A stretch of DNA of 16,693 nucleotides from assembly GCA_049587715.1 (NCBI GenBank), contig JBAVEL010000040.1, forward strand, positions 1 through 16,693. Direction: 5' to 3'. Position 1 is the stretch's first letter, and each line of letters starts with the position of its first letter. The notes below the pieces were generated by a model that searched no databases, was not told the origin of the DNA, and worked only from the letters and a program-made list of their open reading frames with translations. A program made the translations under genes and the position numbers. The DNA is from JBAVEL01 sp049587715 (GTDB lineage: Bacteria > Bacteroidota > Ignavibacteria > UBA10030 > UBA6906). Shown here piece after piece: positions 15,032 through 16,693 of this stretch.

Positions 15032-15181
15032 GTGCTCGGTATCCGGATGGTCGGGGGCTTCGGGTATCTTCCGCCGGATACCCCGCTGGAGGTCTTTCTG
15101 GAAATCGCCCCGGTATTGAACCTTGTGCCGGCGGCCGGACCCTCGCTGAACGGGGGAGCGGGCCTGCGCATCTGTCTCTGA
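15032..15181 (+). pseudogene. Relic: C-terminus of an outer-membrane beta-barrel-like protein
   Basis: In the frame of the FKBP gene, after its stop, 70 codons stay open and end at TGA 15179-15181. The last 50 read like the end of a small outer-membrane barrel protein: GIRMVGGFGYL, then PLEVFLEIAPVLNLVPA, then LNGGAGLRICL. I recall this 'PhhhFhEhxPhhxhxP...hxGxhGhRhxF' ending from barrel families such as the DUF3996/BAPKO_0422-like proteins; the final aromatic is Leu here. The only starts are a GTG at 15032 and an ATG at 15044, with no clear ribosome site, and the bases before 15032 translate to Gly-rich sequence without barrel character. It is best read as a truncated gene remnant; a 49-residue expressed peptide is less likely. 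Confidence 0.5.
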
Positions 15182-15210
15182 ACGGATTCTCACTTCTCGG
15201 GAACTGCGCC

Positions 15211-16635
15211 ATGCGGCTTCTGTTCATCCTGTTGGGTGTCTTCCTCCCCCCGTCCCTGCACGCCCTGCAGGCGGTCTCCTACGAACGCTTCTTCACCGGC
15301 TCCGCACTCCGGGTGGATTACCACCACACGGGCACGAAGGGGGCGGAGCAGATCTCGCTGGACAGGCTGTACCGGGAGGGGGAGTGGCCTGGAAGCAGGG
15401 TGAATCTCCTGGACACCCTGAACCTGGGTGAGTACATGGTGCGCGTCTATGACGTGAGCACGGGGGCGCTCATCTATTCCAGGGGTTTCTCCTCGATGTT
15501 CCAGGAGTGGCAGACCACGGAGGATGCGGTTCGGGGGGGGTGGAAGACCTTTTCGGAAAGCGTGCGGATGCCGTTCCCGCGCGGCCGGGTGCAGGTGTCT
15601 TTTTCCCGCCGCGACCGCTCCATGATTTTTCACGAGATCTTCACGGCGGTGGTGGACCCGCAGGATCCCGCGCTCGTGGAGAAGCACCGGGGCATTCCCC
15701 CTTTTCCGGTCACCGATCTCATGGTGCACGGGGACCCCTCCACGCATGTGGACATCCTCATCCTGGGAGACGGCTACACCAGGGGGGAGATGGATCTCTT
15801 CCTGAGGGATGCCGCGCGGCTGAACGACGTCATGTTTTCCACCGAACCCTTCCGGTCCCGGAAGAAGGACTTCAATGTCCGGGCAATCCAGACGGTCTCC
15901 GGGGAATCGGGCATCGACATCCCCGACAGGGGTGTGTGGAAGGACAACATCCTGGGGTGCCGCTACAACACCTTCGGATCGCCGCGGTACGTGCTGACGG
16001 AGGAAAACCGCGCCCTGCGTGACATCGCCTCCCTGGCCCCCTACGACTTCCTCTGCATTCTGGTCAACGACACCCGCTACGGGGGCGGAGGTATCTACAA
16101 TCTCTACGCCATCGGCTACACCCGGGAAGAGACGCAGGCCGTCCAATGGCAGCCGGACTACGTGTACGTCCACGAGTTCGGGCACTCATTCGGGGGCCTG
16201 GGGGACGAATACTACACCTCCTCCACCTCGTACACGGATTTCTACGTTCCGGGCGTGGAGCCCTGGGAGCCGAACATCTCGGCCACGGCGAAAAGGGACC
16301 ACATCAAGTGGAGAGGGATGATTGCCGAGGGGACCGCGCTTCCCACCCCCTGGCAGAAGGCCGCCTACGACAGCATCGAGCAGATACGGCAGAAGCTGGA
16401 CCGGCTGGCTCCCGACTACTACAGGAAGCAGGCCCCCTATTACCGGGCCGCCATGGTCCTTCTGGAACAGTCCCCTCCGGCCGGTGTGGTGGGTGCCTTT
16501 GAAGGGGCGGGCTACATGTCGCGGGGGCTCTACCGGCCCGCGGTGAACTGCAGGATGTTCTCCCTCAGTCTGGCGGGGTTCGACCCTGTCTGCTCGGCGG
16601 CCCTGGAAAGGGTGATCGGCTTCCACGCACGGTAG
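15211..16635 (+). CDS. Secreted M64-family (IgA peptidase type) zinc metallopeptidase
   Basis: A 474-residue exported peptidase. Residues 1-19 form a signal peptide (MRLLFILLGVFLPPSLHAL). A beta-rich N-terminal domain (about 22-150), matching the M64 N-terminal domain, precedes the catalytic part. The zinc site is HEFGHSFGGLGDEY (321-334): His321, catalytic Glu322, His325, then Asp/Glu-Tyr, the exact M64 pattern. Upstream conserved pieces are DILILGDGYT (181-190), FNVRAIQTVSGESGIDIP (221-238) and VNDTRYGGGGIYN. The YRPAVNCRM segment near the C-terminus is also a family feature. The founding member cleaves IgA, but most members are from environmental bacteria and their substrates are unknown. 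The open frame reaches back to 14968; the ATG at 15211 is chosen because the signal peptide starts there. Its ribosome site is weak (CGGGAA). With OPT and PepT nearby, a nutritional role is plausible. Confidence 0.93.
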   Translation: MRLLFILLGVFLPPSLHALQAVSYERFFTGSALRVDYHHTGTKGAEQISLDRLYREGEWPGSRVNLLDTLNLGEYMVRVYDVSTGALIYSRGFSSMFQEWQTTEDAVRGGWKTFSESVRMPFPRGRVQVSFSRRDRSMIFHEIFTAVVDPQDPALVEKHRGIPPFPVTDLMVHGDPSTHVDILILGDGYTRGEMDLFLRDAARLNDVMFSTEPFRSRKKDFNVRAIQTVSGESGIDIPDRGVWKDNILGCRYNTFGSPRYVLTEENRALRDIASLAPYDFLCILVNDTRYGGGGIYNLYAIGYTREETQAVQWQPDYVYVHEFGHSFGGLGDEYYTSSTSYTDFYVPGVEPWEPNISATAKRDHIKWRGMIAEGTALPTPWQKAAYDSIEQIRQKLDRLAPDYYRKQAPYYRAAMVLLEQSPPAGVVGAFEGAGYMSRGLYRPAVNCRMFSLSLAGFDPVCSAALERVIGFHAR

Positions 16636-16676
16636 ATCTCCGGCGGCCCGGGTCCGGCGGGGATCCTGTTCCGCGG

Positions 16677-16690
16677 CCCCCGCGTGGGGG
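16677..16690. terminator. Short GC hairpin after the M64 gene
   Basis: CCCCC-GCGT-GGGGG, five base pairs with a four-base loop, about 42 bases past the M64 stop. The window ends three bases later, so whether a T-tract follows cannot be seen. Confidence 0.25.
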
Positions 16691-16693
16691 AGG

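Noticed and set aside
14968..15210. N-terminal extension of the M64 peptidase
   Set aside because: A clear signal peptide starts at the ATG at 15211; the upstream 81 codons are Arg/Gly-rich and out of frame with the barrel relic.
1..16693. CRISPR array, insertion sequence or prophage
   Set aside because: No regularly spaced repeats, transposase, integrase or phage structural genes were found. The only sizeable repeat is the 77-bp pair around fic.

Overview
The window is a high-GC stretch of bacterial chromosome (hand counts of sample 60-base lines give about 65% in the core genes). It probably comes from a diderm: there is a lipobox-bearing FKBP lipoprotein, a secreted metallopeptidase and what looks like the C-terminus of an outer-membrane beta-barrel protein. 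The tRNA does not encode its CCA end, which argues against an enterobacterial relative. I cannot name the phylum; an uncultivated or deep-branching Gram-negative lineage fits best.

Layout. (1) 1-1350, plus strand: an RhlB-type DEAD-box RNA helicase, cut by the left edge. (2) 1351-4167: an accessory patch with three minus-strand genes. These are a class II Fic AMP-transferase with a clearly lower GC content and an AT-rich, repeat-bearing upstream region, and a two-gene unit of a DUF5674 protein plus an unrecognised small helical protein joined by a GTGA stop/start overlap. A 77-bp copy of the 3' end of the small gene lies on the far side of fic, so fic sits between direct repeats. (3) 4168-5001, plus: a single-domain voltage-gated cation channel of the NaChBac/BacNav fold with the filter TLEGWVE, whose glycine suggests Ca2+ rather than Na+ selectivity. 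(4) 5397-5566, minus: tRNA-Asp(GTC) with a good sigma-70-like promoter. (5) 5839-14302, minus: seven closely packed genes in the order pepT, OPT-family transporter, cNMP-GAF-PP2C phosphatase, PPi-type phosphofructokinase, sulfide:quinone oxidoreductase-like flavoprotein, single-cysteine DsrC/TusE-like protein, DsrE2-like protein, ending in a strong hairpin. (6) 14522-16635, plus: FKBP-type peptidyl-prolyl isomerase lipoprotein, a relic of a beta-barrel C-terminus, and a secreted M64-family metallopeptidase.

How the parts may work together. A secreted protease (M64), an OPT transporter and cytosolic tripeptidase PepT together would form a path from extracellular protein to amino acids. The last three genes of the long minus-strand run look like a compact sulfide oxidation/sulfur-relay set without dsrAB in view. 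The phosphatase with cyclic-nucleotide and GAF sensor domains is the only obvious regulator in the run.

The points most worth following up are the TLEGW channel, the fic module between direct repeats with its ACACAA/TTGTGT operator-like array, the compact SQR/TusE-like/DsrE2 cassette, and the barrel-protein relic at 15032-15181.
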